Origin: an uncultured Caldilineaceae bacterium
GTDB lineage: Bacteria; Chloroflexota; Anaerolineae; Caldilineales; Caldilineaceae
Length of the DNA stretch: 64,000 nt
Reading direction: 5' to 3'
Assembly (NCBI GenBank): GCA_951813625.1
Contig: CATOTS010000002.1
Location: 103,399 to 167,398, forward strand
The position numbers and the translations under genes are program-made. The notes under the pieces are model-generated. The model saw only the letters and a program-made list of their open reading frames with translations. It was not told the DNA's origin and did no database searches. Position 1 is the first letter of the stretch, and the number at the start of each line of letters is the position of its first letter. Of this stretch, positions 1-8,250 are shown one piece after another.

Positions 1-1142
1 CGTAGCCTTTCCTGGTCCAGTCGGCGCACCGTTGTCGAGTTGTTCTCCTTCTCGCACACGAGCACGGCCTCAGGAATATGAGACAGCGCGTCAACCAGAA
101 TGTCGGAGTGGGTGGTTACGATTATCTGTGTTCGTTGTGATGCTTCAATCAGCATTTCTGCTACAAGTGGTAGGATGTCGGGATGCAATCCCAGGTCCGG
201 CTGTTCGATACAGATCAGTGGCGGCGCTGAGGGATGGCTGAGGACGGTAGCCAGGCAAATGAAACGCATTGTGCCGTCAGAAAGGCGTGTGGCCGGAACC
301 CAGGCGTCCAGGCCCCCTTCGCGCAGAAAGAACTGCACTGTCCCGCCTTCGACCGAGACCGAAAAGTCCCTGAATTGGTCGAGGAACTTGGAGAGAAGCT
401 CGTTCAGGGCTTCTTTGGTGCCCCCCGTACGTTCAAAAGAATTAAGAACCAGGCCAAGGTTGCTTGCATCTTCAACCAAGAAGTCGTTGGACTGATCAAC
501 TGCCTGCGGATTGCGAAGCGCTGAATTGCGTCCCGTATCCCAATCCCGGTAGAGCTTGAACTGCTTATACTTGTCGCCCAAATACGTGATCGCCGGATAT
601 TGCAAGGGGTCCCGACGTTGTGACAACACTGATTGATTGGGCGTAAGCTCCTCACTACTTGAATTCAGGTATTCTCCCTCGCTTCCCTTGGCCTTCTTTC
701 GATTGAAATCAGCGGGAACGCTGAGCAAAGGACGTCCGCTGTTAGAGAAAAAGTATAGGGATGAGTTCTGTTCTTCGTTTTCATCGCCAATCAACTCGTC
801 AATTAGCCCAAAACGCTGACCAATTGACCCAAACTTGACGCTATGGCGCAACGGCATGGCCCCGTCGGGATAGGTCAGTGTTGCCTCCAAGACAGCTTCT
901 GGCAACACACTTGCTCCCTTCCATAGCCACTCTTCCGTGCCTCCGCCCGCGCGCACCGGCGCAATCAGATCGGTCGCTGAGGCCCGCAGTAGATCGATGG
1001 CATCTATTATATTGGACTTGCCCGACCCATTCGGCCCGATGAACACATTCAGTGCGCCGAGCTCGAATGGCGGCGAGTCTGGACCGAAGGACAGCAGGTT
1101 CCGAAGTTTGAGCGTTCGGATAAACCTCGCGTCCCCCAACAT
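1..1142 (-). CDS. AAA family ATPase, SMC/RecF-like (partial, C-terminus off the window)
   Basis: Read on the minus strand from an ATG at 1142, preceded by AAGAGG about 9 nt upstream; the frame stays open for 380 codons to the window edge, so the C-terminus is missing. Residues 36-43 are a Walker A (GPNGSGKS) in the N-terminal arrangement typical of SMC/RecF-like predicted ATPases (COG4637/AAA_21 type). An ABC-type signature LSDGT lies at 287-291, and the Walker B/D-loop (LICIEQPDLGLHP, Glu near 313) follows, then an H-loop region (IIVTTHSDILVD). Such stand-alone ATPases are often linked to DNA damage or phage-defence modules, frequently next to a DUF4276-type gene, but the neighbour that would show this lies beyond position 1. 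The family assignment is firm; the role is unknown. Confidence 0.85.
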   Translation of the reverse strand, partial: MLGDARFIRTLKLRNLLSFGPDSPPFELGALNVFIGPNGSGKSNIIDAIDLLRASATDLIAPVRAGGGTEEWLWKGASVLPEAVLEATLTYPDGAMPLRHSVKFGSIGQRFGLIDELIGDENEEQNSSLYFFSNSGRPLLSVPADFNRKKAKGSEGEYLNSSSEELTPNQSVLSQRRDPLQYPAITYLGDKYKQFKLYRDWDTGRNSALRNPQAVDQSNDFLVEDASNLGLVLNSFERTGGTKEALNELLSKFLDQFRDFSVSVEGGTVQFFLREGGLDAWVPATRLSDGTMRFICLATVLSHPSAPPLICIEQPDLGLHPDILPLVAEMLIEASQRTQIIVTTHSDILVDALSHIPEAVLVCEKENNSTTVRRLDQERL

Positions 1143-1452
1143 GTGGGCGCCTCTTATCTGTCAGTTTTTGCTGAAATCGCACTGACATTCTATCACAACA
1201 GGAGCAGGCCGCACCTGCCCATTTTTGGCTCGAGTGCATCCAACTATTGGGGTCGGAATCGTTTGGCAGGGACTTCCTGCCAGCGGCGGCAGAAATTGTT
1301 TGCCGGCTTTGGGAGAGGTACAGGGCAGGCGCAAGGCAGGCACGGGGCCTTCCCCTACTGTGGCCGCGGCGTTCGCTGAGGTGGGTGCGGCGCGATGGGA
1401 CGCAGGCGGAACAGGGTCGCAGGGACCCCACACTCGCCGGGGGAGAACATCA

Positions 1453-1514
1453 GGGGGGCGTTGCGGGGGGAGTCCCCCCGCACAAGGGAGGGCCGCAGGC
1501 CCGACCGTCCAAAA
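1453..1514. repeat. 62-bp dispersed hairpin repeat, copy 1
   Basis: This 62-bp block recurs at 29674-29735 with a single visible mismatch (GCA here, GAA there, in a loop). It contains two stem-loops: an 8-bp perfect stem of G6/C6 type (GCGGGGGG-AGT-CCCCCCGC) and a second 5-bp stem (GGGCC-GCA-GGCCC). The single difference falls in the second loop and so leaves the structure intact. Copies lie only in intergenic DNA here, which suggests a REP-like dispersed element or a mobile non-coding unit. No transposase is nearby. Confidence 0.8.
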
Positions 1515-1759
1515 GGATACACGAAAGCGTATACCCCCACTCCGCCAGAGAATGGAGCGTGGACCGGCCATGAATTCGTTGCAACCCGAGGCATAGGAAT
1601 CTGCACCCCAATATTGGACTGCACCCGTTGGCTCCGACGGTGCGGCCAGTCCCTTACAGGCGCACATCCTCTATTCAGGCGCCCGTTCACTGCTGGCAAA
1701 GGATGAAGTCTGCGCACGCAAGCCAATCTGCCGCCGCCAGTGTGAATTCCACCAATTTT

Positions 1760-1788
1760 TTGACAGTCACCACTTCTCTGTTTATACT
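1760..1788 (+). promoter_or_regulatory. Strong sigma70-type promoter for the 1939 ABC importer
   Basis: A perfect -35 TTGACA (1760-1765) is separated by 17 bp from TATACT (1783-1788), one base from the -10 consensus. Transcription should start near 1795, giving a leader of about 144 nt before the ATG at 1939. Confidence 0.7.
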
Positions 1789-1802
1789 CAGCCCTGTTCA
1801 AC

Positions 1803-1831
1803 TTGGCAGGCCCATCGATCCCCCTTGCCAA
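1803..1831 (+). promoter_or_regulatory. Inverted repeat TTGGCA-N17-TGCCAA just downstream of the start site
   Basis: TTGGCA (1803-1808) and TGCCAA (1826-1831) form a perfect 6-bp inverted repeat, extended by GG/CC with one bulged base. It sits about 8-36 bases after the predicted transcription start. It could be a repressor operator or a leader hairpin; the sequence alone does not decide, and chance occurrence is possible. Confidence 0.3.
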
Positions 1832-1938
1832 AGCGGACAAGGAACGTCAAAGTATTCGTTTCATTGTCGTTTGCGGGGGCTTGGCGTCTGCTTCTCTTCA
1901 GTCTTACAACTTCCCAACTAATGAAAGGAAAGTCGCAA

Positions 1939-3591
1939 ATGAGACCGAAGCATTCGATGACCAGACGAGATTTTCTGCGATATTCGGCACTGAGCGGATC
2001 GGCTGCGCTCCTGGTTGCCTGCGGGCCCGCAGTGCCCGCCGGCGATACTGGCGAGGCCGCGCCGGATGAGGCGCCGGCAGAGGCCCCGGCAGCCGATATG
2101 AGCGGCCCCAAGCAGGGCGGCACGATGGTCTGGGTTGGCCACCAGGAAGTTGCCGGACTCAGCCCGGCAGACATCGGCCCAACCGTCCACTGGGTCATGA
2201 TCATCAACATCCACAATCCTCTCGTGACCGTGGATGAGAACAACGAGTCGGAGCTGGTGCTGGCCGAGTCGGTCGACGTTTCCGACGACGGCCTCACCTA
2301 CACGTTCAAGCTGCACGAAGGTGTCCTCTTCCACGACGGCACCGAGCTGACCGCAGACGACGTTGCCTACACCTACAATTACTACCGCAATCCCGACAAT
2401 GGCGCGCCGATCGTCGGCAGGTTCACCGGCATCGGTTCGGTCGAAGCCGCGGACAAGTACACCGTCCAGGTCAACATGGACGATGTCAACGCGGCCTCCC
2501 TTACATCGTGGGCGACTGTGCCGATTCTGCAGTCGGCCTACCATGCCGAGGTCGGCGAAGATACCTACCGCACCGCGCCGATCGGCACCGGCCCCTACAA
2601 ATTGAAGGAGTGGCGCCCGGCCGAGTTCACCGAGCTTGAGGCCTTCGACGACCATTTCCGCGGCCGGCCCAATATCGACGTGCTGCGCGAAGACATCGTG
2701 CCGGAACCGTCGGTGCGCATGATCGCTCTCCAGACCGGCGAGGCCGACTCGGCCGTATGGCCCTTGCTGGTCGAGGACAGCATCTTCCTGGAAGCGGAGC
2801 CGAGCTTCGTCAATTTCCGCACGCTGGCCAACTCGATCAAGCACTTCCCGCTCAACAACAGCATTCCCCAGCTGGCGGAGAAAGAGGTGCGGCAGGCGAT
2901 GATGTACGCGCTCGATCGCCAGCGCATTATCGACGATCTGTGGAACGGCGCGGCCCAGGTCTCACATTCCAACCTGACGCCGGCCAGCCCCTATCATCAC
3001 TTAGGGCTGAAGCAGTATGATTTCAACCCGCAGGAGGCGATGGCGCTGTTGGACGGCGCCGGCTGGGCGGCTGGCAGCGACGGCATGCGCGAGAAGGACG
3101 GCACCAAGCTTACCTTCACGATCACGACGATCACCGGCGACCAGGCGCGGCGTCCTATCGCCGAACTGGCGCAGCTGATGTTTGCCGACGTCGGAATCGA
3201 CGTGCAGCTGGAAGAGGCGCCGGTCGCCACGATCCTCCAGGGCATGCGCGAAGGCACGATGGACGCCTCGCTCTTCAACTGGACCTACGGCAGCGCGGTC
3301 GAGCCGGACCCGTTCAGCACGCTTCACTCGGAGGGCGGCAACAACTTTGCCCAGTTCAACAACGCCCGCGTGGATGAGCTGATCGAAGAAGGTCTCCAGG
3401 TCGTCTCCTACGCGGAGCGCGAGCCGTACTATCACGAGATCCAGGAGATCTTCGTCGAAGAGCAGCCGGTCCTCAACCTGCAGTTCGACGAGTGGATGAA
3501 CGTATTCAACAGCCGTATCAAGGGGCTGCCGGAGAGTCCAAAGAACAGCTCGATGTACCAGCAGGCCTACAAGTGGTGGATTGAAGAATAA
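1939..3591 (+). CDS. Peptide-type ABC transporter substrate-binding lipoprotein (family 5), Tat-exported
   Basis: This 550-residue protein belongs to the SBP_bac_5 family (DppA/OppA type), which captures oligopeptides or other small solutes outside the membrane. The ATG at 1939 is chosen over the upstream frame extension and the ATG at 1921 because AAAGGAAAG sits just before it and it starts a clean signal: a twin-arginine motif (TRRDFL, residues 8-13), a hydrophobic stretch, and a lipobox LVAC with Cys28. Export folded through Tat and then lipid anchoring is therefore expected. An Ala/Glu/Pro-rich linker follows, then the family core (for example LTADDVAYTYNYY and GTGPYKLKEW). It heads an importer with the two permeases downstream, but no ATPase gene is adjacent. 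Substrate is not predictable. Confidence 0.92.
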   Translation: MRPKHSMTRRDFLRYSALSGSAALLVACGPAVPAGDTGEAAPDEAPAEAPAADMSGPKQGGTMVWVGHQEVAGLSPADIGPTVHWVMIINIHNPLVTVDENNESELVLAESVDVSDDGLTYTFKLHEGVLFHDGTELTADDVAYTYNYYRNPDNGAPIVGRFTGIGSVEAADKYTVQVNMDDVNAASLTSWATVPILQSAYHAEVGEDTYRTAPIGTGPYKLKEWRPAEFTELEAFDDHFRGRPNIDVLREDIVPEPSVRMIALQTGEADSAVWPLLVEDSIFLEAEPSFVNFRTLANSIKHFPLNNSIPQLAEKEVRQAMMYALDRQRIIDDLWNGAAQVSHSNLTPASPYHHLGLKQYDFNPQEAMALLDGAGWAAGSDGMREKDGTKLTFTITTITGDQARRPIAELAQLMFADVGIDVQLEEAPVATILQGMREGTMDASLFNWTYGSAVEPDPFSTLHSEGGNNFAQFNNARVDELIEEGLQVVSYAEREPYYHEIQEIFVEEQPVLNLQFDEWMNVFNSRIKGLPESPKNSSMYQQAYKWWIEE

Positions 3592-3609
3592 GGACAGCCG
3601 TCAAGGCGC

Positions 3610-3662
3610 GTGGATAGTGGACAGCTTCGATTCTGTTCACTATCCACTATCCACTATCCACT
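3610..3662 (+). repeat. 15-bp stem-loop fused to a CACTATC heptamer tandem
   Basis: Between the binding-protein and permease genes, 3610-3624 pairs with 3633-3647 over 15 bp (one G-T pair) around an 8-nt loop. The 3' arm runs directly into a tandem heptamer: CACTATC at 3638-3644, 3645-3651 and 3652-3658, plus a partial unit to 3662. There is no T-run, so this is not a classical terminator. It could stabilise the upstream mRNA and lower permease expression relative to the binding protein, a common arrangement in ABC importers. The heptamer array may vary in length by slippage. Confidence 0.7.
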
Positions 3663-3665
3663 GAC

Positions 3666-4628
3666 ATGATTCCCTACATTGCCCGCCGCCTTCTCCAAGG
3701 TCTTGTCGTGATCGTGCTGATCAGTGTGATCACGTTCATTGTCATGCGCCTGATGCCGGGCGACCCGGCCTATCTGCTGCTGGGCGAAGGCGAAATCCGC
3801 ATCAGCGCGGAGCAGATCGAGGCGATTCGGCGGCGCTGGGGGTTGGATCGACCCTACCACGAGCAGTACCTGGTCTGGGGGTGGAATCTGCTGCGCGGTG
3901 ATTTCGGCGATTCTCTGATCCGGACAGGCATTCCCGTTCGGCAGATGATCTTCGAGACGATTCCGGTGACGGCCAAGCTGAATGTCATTTCGCTGGCGCT
4001 GGCGCTGGCGGTCGCGATTCCGGCCGGTATCGTTGCCGGGGTGCGGCGCAACTCACCATTTGACTACAGCACCGCGGTGGGTTCGACGCTGGGCGTGGCG
4101 CTGCCCAACTTCTGGTTGGGATTGATGCTGATCGTGTTGTTCGCGCTCTACGTGCCGCGCTGGTTCGGCGAGCTGCCGCTGGTCGGCCGCATTCCGCCAT
4201 TCGGACTGCGTTCGTGGCAGGGCTACATCCTGCCGGTCCTGGTGCTGACGACCGAACAGATGGCTGTCATGACGCGTGTCATGCGCGCGTCGACGCTCGA
4301 GGTGCTGGGGCAGGACTATGTGCGTACGGCGTACGCCAAGGGTCTGCCGAATATGACTGTGCTGGTCCGCCACGCGGTGCGCAATGCGCTGCTGCCGGTG
4401 GTGACGGTGATCGGATTTCGCGTCGCATTCATTCTGAGCGGCACTATTGTTGTGGAGACCGTCTTTGCGTTGCCGGGCATTGGACGCCTCTTCACCGATT
4501 CGGTCTTCCGCCTCGACTACCAGGTTGTGCAGTCGCTTGTCGTCGTACTGGCGGTGCTGGTCGTGGCGGTGAACCTGTTGACCGACCTGACCTACGCGAT
4601 TATTGATCCCCGTATTCGTATCGGGTAG
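3666..4628 (+). CDS. ABC transporter permease, DppB/OppB type
   Basis: A 320-residue inner-membrane permease with the DppB-family N-terminus (first helix from residue 9, then MRLMPGDPAYLLLG), about six transmembrane segments and the BPD_transp_1 coupling region (EVLGQDYVRTAYAKGLP) that contacts the ATPase. It forms the channel with the next gene. The start at 3666 directly follows the hairpin/heptamer element, so translation may be affected by that structure. Length and order are normal for the family. Confidence 0.92.
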   Translation: MIPYIARRLLQGLVVIVLISVITFIVMRLMPGDPAYLLLGEGEIRISAEQIEAIRRRWGLDRPYHEQYLVWGWNLLRGDFGDSLIRTGIPVRQMIFETIPVTAKLNVISLALALAVAIPAGIVAGVRRNSPFDYSTAVGSTLGVALPNFWLGLMLIVLFALYVPRWFGELPLVGRIPPFGLRSWQGYILPVLVLTTEQMAVMTRVMRASTLEVLGQDYVRTAYAKGLPNMTVLVRHAVRNALLPVVTVIGFRVAFILSGTIVVETVFALPGIGRLFTDSVFRLDYQVVQSLVVVLAVLVVAVNLLTDLTYAIIDPRIRIG

Positions 4629-4651
4629 TTTGGACTGACGCGATACTACAA

Positions 4652-5551
4652 ATGACGCCCTCAACAACTGACGAGGCAAACGCCTCGCTAATCGCCGAAA
4701 CCGCCCGCCGTTCCGAGTGGAGCCAATCGTGGCGGCGTTTTCGCGCCAACCGCATCGCGGTCGGCGGGCTGATAGTAATCCTGCTGCTGGTGCTGCTGGC
4801 GGTCTTCGCGCCCCTGTTTTCGCCGTACGATCCGATTGAAGATGTCTTCAGGGGGATGCGCGGCGGCAGTCCGACCGCGGCCCATCCATTCGGCTTCGAT
4901 CATTTGGGGCGAGACCTGCTCAGCCGGCTGATTTTCGGCACGCGTGTCGCGCTGCTGGTGGGGCTGATCGCGACCGGCATCGCGGTTTCGATCGGCGTGG
5001 TGGTGGGCGCGGCGGCCGGCTTCTTCGGCAGCTGGGCCGATATGCTGATTTCCAGAGTGATCGACACGCTGATGGCCTTTCCCATCATCGCGCTGCTGGT
5101 TGTGCTGGCCGCGGTGCTCGGGCCGAGCCTCACCACGACGATCCTTGTTATCGGTGTGACCGGCTGGGCGCGCTTTGCCCGCGTGGTGCGGGCCGACGTG
5201 ATGTCGTTGAAGGCGACCGATTTTGTCACCGCGGCGCGCTCGGTCGGCGTGCGCGACTGGCGCATCATCTGGCGGCATCTGCTGCCCAACGTGATGGGTC
5301 CGGTTATCGTTTTGGCAACGCTGGGCATTGGGGGCATCATTATTCTGGAGTCGGCGCTCTCCTTCCTTGGTCTGGGCATCCGTCCGCCGGACCCGTCGTG
5401 GGGGCGTACATTGGCCGATGGACGCGACTCGATCTTGCGTTATCCTCATATTTCCTTCTTTCCCGGCCTGATGATCGTTATCACAGTGCTGGCGTTCAAC
5501 TTTCTGGGCGACGGCCTGCGTGACGCACTCGATCCGAGAGAGAGGGACTAG
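4652..5551 (+). CDS. ABC transporter permease, DppC/OppC type
   Basis: A 299-residue partner of the preceding permease, 23 bp downstream. It carries the OppC-type N-terminal segment before the first membrane helix, the FGFDHLGRDLLSRLIFGTR motif typical of DppC, and the EAA-like loop near MSLKATDFVTAARSVG that docks on the ATPase. The C-terminus ends with the usual NFLGDGLRDALDPRERD. No DppD/DppF genes follow; instead a sugar importer begins 39 bp later, so the nucleotide-binding subunits must come from elsewhere, for example the pair at 27287-29388. Confidence 0.92.
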   Translation: MTPSTTDEANASLIAETARRSEWSQSWRRFRANRIAVGGLIVILLLVLLAVFAPLFSPYDPIEDVFRGMRGGSPTAAHPFGFDHLGRDLLSRLIFGTRVALLVGLIATGIAVSIGVVVGAAAGFFGSWADMLISRVIDTLMAFPIIALLVVLAAVLGPSLTTTILVIGVTGWARFARVVRADVMSLKATDFVTAARSVGVRDWRIIWRHLLPNVMGPVIVLATLGIGGIIILESALSFLGLGIRPPDPSWGRTLADGRDSILRYPHISFFPGLMIVITVLAFNFLGDGLRDALDPRERD

Positions 5552-5589
5552 ATTGATTGGTCGACATAAGTATCCAGAAGGAGAAACAA

Positions 5590-6669
5590 ATGAAGAAACA
5601 GTCTAAACGATTCACAATTGTTGCGCTGCTGCTGACGGCTGTGCTGGCGCTGAGCGCGTGTGTGGGCGTGGCGCCGGCGGACGGCGGCATGGCAACCGAC
5701 GACAGCATGGAAGAAGAGGGCGGCTACGTTGTCGGCGTGAGCAACACGCTCGTTGGCAACGGCTGGCGTGAGCAGATGATCTGTGCGATCAAGGCCGAGG
5801 CGACTGCGAGCGGGCTTGTCGACAGCGTCATCGTTGTCAACCGCAACGGCGGTCCTACCGAGCAGATCGCCGACCTGGAGGGGCTGATCTCGCAGGGTGT
5901 TGACGCGATCATTCTCAACCCGACCGACCGTGAGGGCCTGAACGCGGTGATCGAAGCGGCGATTGCGCAGGGTATCGTCGTCGTCGCGGTCGATCAGGCG
6001 GTTACGGCTGAAGGCGCCTATGTCGCCACCAATGACCAGACCGCGTATGCGCAGCTCGGCGCCGAGTGGCTGTTCGAGCAGCTGGGCGGCGCGGGCAAGG
6101 TCGTGGAGATGCGCGGCATCGACGGTGTACCCGCCGACACTGACCGTCACAACGGCTTCATGGCCGCACTGGAGAACTATCCCGACATAGAGGTCGTTGC
6201 CTCGACCTTCACCGGCTGGGATCCTTCGACGGGCGCGCAGCAGGCGCTCGACCTGATCACCACACAGGAGATCGACGGGATCTGGACTTCCGGCATCGAC
6301 TATCCGGTCGTGGAGCAGTTCCAGGTCGCCGATGTTGACTACGTTCCGATCGTCGGCGCCGATAACAACGGCTTTGTCGAGCAGCTGATCAACCTGGCAG
6401 GCGATGGCCTGGTCGGCGCAGCGGTGACGAATCCGCCCGCGATAGGCGCCGTCGGCATGTCGATTGCCCTCGATGCGCTGACCGGCAATAACCCGCCGCA
6501 TGAGACGATTCTCACACCGAAGGTGTTTACAACCGCCGATGTCGACGGGCTGACTGGGATCTACGCGCCCGACGAGCAGGTGGGCTGGAGCACCTACGTC
6601 GATATCGAGCCGTACACGCATTACAACGGCAGCGCCGACGTCTCCGCGTGCGCTGCTCCTGGTGAATAG
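5590..6669 (+). CDS. Sugar ABC transporter substrate-binding lipoprotein (RbsB/type 1 periplasmic fold)
   Basis: A 359-residue binding protein of the Peripla_BP_4 family, which binds ribose, xylose and related sugars or polyols. The ATG at 5590 follows AGAAGGAGAAACAA and begins a Sec lipoprotein signal with lipobox LSAC (Cys24). The core shows the repeated Rossmann-like lobes ([39 protein letters not shown]). The next three genes supply the ATPase and both permeases, so this is a complete type II sugar importer. Only 38 bp separate it from the upstream peptide permease, so read-through from 1760 is possible. The exact sugar is unknown. Confidence 0.92.
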   Translation: MKKQSKRFTIVALLLTAVLALSACVGVAPADGGMATDDSMEEEGGYVVGVSNTLVGNGWREQMICAIKAEATASGLVDSVIVVNRNGGPTEQIADLEGLISQGVDAIILNPTDREGLNAVIEAAIAQGIVVVAVDQAVTAEGAYVATNDQTAYAQLGAEWLFEQLGGAGKVVEMRGIDGVPADTDRHNGFMAALENYPDIEVVASTFTGWDPSTGAQQALDLITTQEIDGIWTSGIDYPVVEQFQVADVDYVPIVGADNNGFVEQLINLAGDGLVGAAVTNPPAIGAVGMSIALDALTGNNPPHETILTPKVFTTADVDGLTGIYAPDEQVGWSTYVDIEPYTHYNGSADVSACAAPGE

Positions 6670-6711
6670 GCTGTTTTCCTCGCAAGGGGCGGGGCGTTCT
6701 ACGGTCTGCCT

Positions 6712-8250
6712 ATGACCGCGTCCCGTCCCCTGCTGGAGACCGTCAATATTGCGAAATCGTATGGATCCGTCGTGGCGCTGGAGGCGGCAGACTTTGCCGT
6801 GCGCCGCGGCGAGATCCATGCCCTATTGGGCGCGAACGGAGCCGGCAAGAGCACCTTGGTAAAGATCCTCGCCGGCGTCCACCTGGCTGACTCCGGCGAA
6901 CTGTTTGTCGATGGAACCCCGATGCAGTTCCACGCCCCGGTGGATGCGATGGCAGTCGGCATTGGGACAGTCTTCCAGGACCCGGCGCTGATTCCCGACC
7001 TCACCCTAAAACAGAACCTGCAGTTGAGCGAGATCGACGAGCCGGCCTTTGTCAGCTGGCTTGGCTGGTTCGATCTAGGCCAGCTCGATTTGGACGCGCT
7101 GGTGCACGAACTGCCGCTCGAGACGCTGCGCGTGGTCGACTTGGCGCGCGCCCTGGCCCGCGACCCGCAGGTGCTGCTGTTGGACGAAATCACGGCGGCG
7201 CTGACCGCCGACCAGGCCGAGCGGGTTTTCGCACTGCTGGCGCACTGGAAAGAGCTGGGCCGCGCCGGCGTGCTCATCACCCACCGGCTGGCCGAGGTGC
7301 TGCGGATATGTGACCGCGCGACTATACTGCGCGACGGGCGCAACGTGGCGCTTTTTGAACCGGGCAAGGAAGCGGACGCGTCCAACGGTTCGTCCACGGG
7401 CACAATGCAGGATGTGGGCGAGCATGAGTTGGTCGAGGCAATGCTCGGTGCGGAAGTTCGAGAGGAACGATTTGAGGAGAGTGGGAGCGAAACCTCTGCA
7501 TCCGAAGTTCGCTCGATCGCGGACGAAATCGCGTTCGCAGCGAGAGGTCTGAGCTCCGGCGAGGTTGTGCGCGACATCTCGTTTGAAGTGCGGCGCGGAG
7601 AAATCCTCGGCCTTGTGGCGCTGGAGGGCCAGGGGCAGGAGCGCCTGTTCAGCCTACTTTCGGGGGACCGGCGACCGACGGCGGGTGAAATCCAGGTCGG
7701 CGGCGCGCAGAGAGGCTGGGGCGGGCCCTACGATGCCGTCAGCGACGGTGTCGTCCTCATTCCGGGCGACAGGCTGCTGTCGTTGCTGCCGAATCTTCCC
7801 GTGCGTCAGAACCTGGTCGTTCCTCTCTTCAACCGCATTCGTGAATGGCTGCGCATCCCGCAAGATGAACGCAAACGGGTGTTGAATGCGATCGACCGGC
7901 TCTCGATCGATACCAGGGCGGCTTCGCAGGTGCGCCGGCTCTCCGGCGGCAATCAGCAGAAGATTGCGATAGGCCGCTGGCTGGTTGCCGGTTTCCGCAC
8001 GTTGCTCTGTTTCGACCCGACGCGGGGAATCGATGTTCAGACCAAGCGGGAGATATACGCCCTGCTGCGCGAACTGGCCGGCAACGGCGCCGCCATCCTG
8101 CTCTACACAAGTGAACTTGCCGAGATTCAACTGGTGTGCGACCGTGTCCTGGTGATGCACGACGGGCGCATTGTCGACGAACAGGAGGCCGCGCGGGCGA
8201 CCGAGTCCACGCTGTTGACCGCCGCGCATGGACTGGAGGCTGCCGTATGA
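6712..8250 (+). CDS. Sugar ABC transporter ATP-binding protein, double-domain RbsA/XylG type
   Basis: A 512-residue tandem ATPase. The first domain has a good Walker A (GANGAGKS, 40-47) and Walker B (LLLDEIT), but its ABC signature is degenerate: LPLETLR at 134-140 stands where family members have an LSxGxxQ-like motif. The second domain shows the opposite asymmetry usual in this family, with a degenerate Walker A (EGQGQER) and an intact signature LSGGNQQ (410-416). A loss of signature in the first half as well would leave only one composite ATP site near normal, which deserves a check. Its stop overlaps the next start (ATGA at 8247-8250), indicating translational coupling. Confidence 0.9.
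   Translation: MTASRPLLETVNIAKSYGSVVALEAADFAVRRGEIHALLGANGAGKSTLVKILAGVHLADSGELFVDGTPMQFHAPVDAMAVGIGTVFQDPALIPDLTLKQNLQLSEIDEPAFVSWLGWFDLGQLDLDALVHELPLETLRVVDLARALARDPQVLLLDEITAALTADQAERVFALLAHWKELGRAGVLITHRLAEVLRICDRATILRDGRNVALFEPGKEADASNGSSTGTMQDVGEHELVEAMLGAEVREERFEESGSETSASEVRSIADEIAFAARGLSSGEVVRDISFEVRRGEILGLVALEGQGQERLFSLLSGDRRPTAGEIQVGGAQRGWGGPYDAVSDGVVLIPGDRLLSLLPNLPVRQNLVVPLFNRIREWLRIPQDERKRVLNAIDRLSIDTRAASQVRRLSGGNQQKIAIGRWLVAGFRTLLCFDPTRGIDVQTKREIYALLRELAGNGAAILLYTSELAEIQLVCDRVLVMHDGRIVDEQEAARATESTLLTAAHGLEAAV

Larger units (their letters stand above)
1143..1938. other. Gene-poor spacer upstream of the first ABC importer
   Basis: No convincing gene lies in these roughly 800 bases. 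Several short overlapping frames are open on both strands, as expected for GC-rich DNA, but none has a ribosome-binding site or a recognisable protein. What it does hold is one copy of a 62-bp hairpin-rich repeat (1453-1514), a strong promoter (1760-1788), an inverted repeat just after the predicted transcription start (1803-1831) and a roughly 144-nt leader before the solute-binding protein gene. Confidence 0.6.

Noticed and set aside
1161..1667. Minus-strand frame giving a protein-like FWTVGPAALPCAGG stretch, also found at 29577-29789
   Set aside because: The shared peptide is the translation of the 62-bp hairpin repeat, not a conserved protein; the flanking sequence does not match.
1825..1938. 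N-terminal extension of the 1939 binding protein
   Set aside because: It begins with TTG, has no ribosome-binding site, and would bury the Tat signal; the ATG at 1939 gives a clean signal with a good Shine-Dalgarno.
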